DNA from: JBBQWS01 sp038210415
GTDB taxonomy: Bacteria > Actinomycetota > Actinomycetes > Prado026
Assembly: GCA_038210415.1 (NCBI GenBank)
Contig: JBBQWS010000050.1
Location: 1-23,134 of the forward strand
Length of the DNA: 23,134 bases
Reading direction: 5' to 3'
Positions 22,739-23,134 of this stretch are shown piece after piece. The notes under the pieces are model-generated. The model saw only the letters and a list, made by a program, of their open reading frames with translations. It had not been told where the DNA came from and ran no database searches. The position numbers and the translations under genes are program-made. The stretch's first letter is position 1; each line of letters begins with the position of its first letter.

Positions 22739-22960
22739 TTCTCCTGTCGCTAGAAGGAACGACGGGAGGGCATGCCTACCTCGGGCGACGCAGACCCCTC
22801 TCGAGCCACTTCCCGTCAACGGTGACCAGCGGAACGCACTCCGTCAAAGAACCACACGGAGACCGTGGGCAGGCACATCAAGAGCGATCCAACGGCCACC
22901 TAGCTCACAGCCTGGCCGGGCCACGAGCTGGGCGAAAGTGAACAGGTAGGCATTTCGCGT
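22739..22960 (-). ncRNA. Candidate IS110 bridge RNA region (left end)
   Basis: In IS110-group elements the non-coding left end upstream of the transposase encodes a bridge RNA with two internal loops. This 220-nt interval is upstream of the transposase, has no credible gene and contains local inverted repeats. One is CTCCGT (22839-22844) with ACGGAG (22856-22861), an 11-nt loop between them. Another is CACGG with CCGTG in 22855-22867, overlapping the first. A 10-bp pair of arms, 22772-22781 and 22944-22953, encloses the rest. Exact RNA ends and the target- and donor-binding loops cannot be fixed without the element boundaries. Confidence 0.4.
22772..22953. repeat. Long-range 10-bp inverted repeat flanking the IS110 left non-coding region
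   Basis: ATGCCTACCT at 22772-22781 and AGGTAGGCAT at 22944-22953 are exact complements, 162 bp apart. They could form the base of a folded RNA or be subterminal transposase sites. Confidence 0.55.
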
Positions 22961-23009
22961 GCACGCTCAGCGGAGCCAGAATGTAGTTGGTACCCGCCAC
23001 CGCCGACAC

Positions 23010-23038
23010 GCCCCCACCCCACACGAGGAGGCGGGGGC
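23010..23038. terminator. GC-rich hairpin in the flank beyond the IS110 element
   Basis: GCCCCCACC (23010-23018) pairs with GGCGGGGGC (23030-23038) over nine positions with one mismatch and an 11-nt loop. No gene on either side inside the window obviously owns it; it may terminate a gene whose body lies outside or was displaced by the insertion. Confidence 0.4.
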
Positions 23039-23078
23039 CCGTGGGTCGGGACCGACGGTGCAGCCGTTGACCCGGCGC

Positions 23079-23120
23079 ATGAACACCGGACCCCTTGGAT
23101 GAACGCCCACAAGCCCTTGG
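23079..23120. repeat. Two adjacent imperfect repeats, ATGAAC-N7/9-CCCTTGG
   Basis: 23079-23098 (20 nt) and 23099-23120 (22 nt) both begin ATGAAC and end CCCTTGG and abut directly. The stretch is followed by TTAGCGACACGGCA at the window edge. It is not coding in any convincing frame. Paired binding sites near the end of another mobile element are one possibility, but the rest is outside the window. Confidence 0.45.
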
Positions 23121-23134
23121 TTAGCGACACGGCA

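Larger units (their letters stand above)
21545..22960 (-). mobile_element. IS110-family insertion sequence (approximate ends)
   Basis: The element consists of one intact transposase gene (21570-22733, minus) with a long non-coding 5' side (more than 200 bp, plus 22734 onward) and a short 3' side. This asymmetry is normal for the IS110 group, which has no clear terminal inverted repeats, so the ends given are estimates. The reading frame has no frameshift or stop, suggesting a recent or still active copy. It is inserted just downstream of the flippase-like gene without damaging it. Confidence 0.75.

Noticed and set aside
22900..23130. Small minus-strand frame (76 codons) upstream of the transposase
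   Set aside because: G/P/S-rich low-complexity translation crossing a hairpin and the probable IS end; no start signal.
1..23134. CRISPR array, tRNA or rRNA gene
   Set aside because: No regularly spaced repeats beyond the single pair at 23079-23120, and no cloverleaf or rRNA-like sequence was seen by eye on either strand.

Overview
The window is high-GC actinobacterial (Actinomycetota) DNA. The evidence is dense G/C-third-position coding, frequent GTG starts, a WhiB7-type Fe-S regulator, a mycoredoxin (implying mycothiol), an AdnAB-type helicase-nuclease pair and UvrD2 with a tetracysteine/HRDC tail. The gene order (ThiF-like, ABC1 kinase, whiB7, uvrD2, mycoredoxin, nudC, adnB, adnA) matches, as I remember it, the M. 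tuberculosis Rv3196-Rv3202c neighbourhood. Extra genes here are a beta-CASP nuclease, an M20 peptidase and an EEP-family hydrolase. I cannot name the genus; it is probably not Mycobacterium.

Layout. 1-2822 (+): the tail of an unseen gene, a 52-aa zinc ribbon with a strong terminator, an orphan E1/ThiF-like protein with an RRE-like N-terminus, and an overlapping ABC1 kinase. 2826-4088 (-): a 56-aa zinc ribbon, a 56-aa basic helical protein, whiB7, and a leader of about 430 nt with a uORF, a hairpin at the uORF stop, an intrinsic terminator and a promoter with an AT-rich block. 4089-6191 (-): uvrD2. 6337-7389 (+): mycoredoxin behind a sigma-R/sigma-H-like promoter, a DUF1059 protein and a membrane-anchored helical protein. 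7434-11270 (-): beta-CASP metallo-hydrolase, NudC and M20 dipeptidase. 11330-12124 (+): EEP-family hydrolase. 12121-18921 (-): an operon of alkyltransferase-like protein, adnA and adnB. 18948-21386 (+): a large membrane protein with a pseudokinase-like middle and a flippase-like C-terminus. 21387-23134: intergenic structures, an apparently intact IS110-family element, and about 170 bp of flank with a hairpin and a short tandem repeat.

How the genes work together. Most of the recognisable core concerns DNA repair (UvrD2, AdnAB, the ATL sensor), redox and antibiotic stress (WhiB7, mycoredoxin) and RNA 5'-end or RNA turnover (NudC, beta-CASP enzyme). The most information-rich non-coding stretch is the whiB7 leader, which has the parts of a translation-coupled transcription attenuator. 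Several genes have a (T/C)A-N3-T hexamer exactly 6 nt before the start codon, the signature of leaderless transcription. The IS110 element is the one clear mobile feature; its long non-coding 5' side is where a bridge RNA would be expected in this family.
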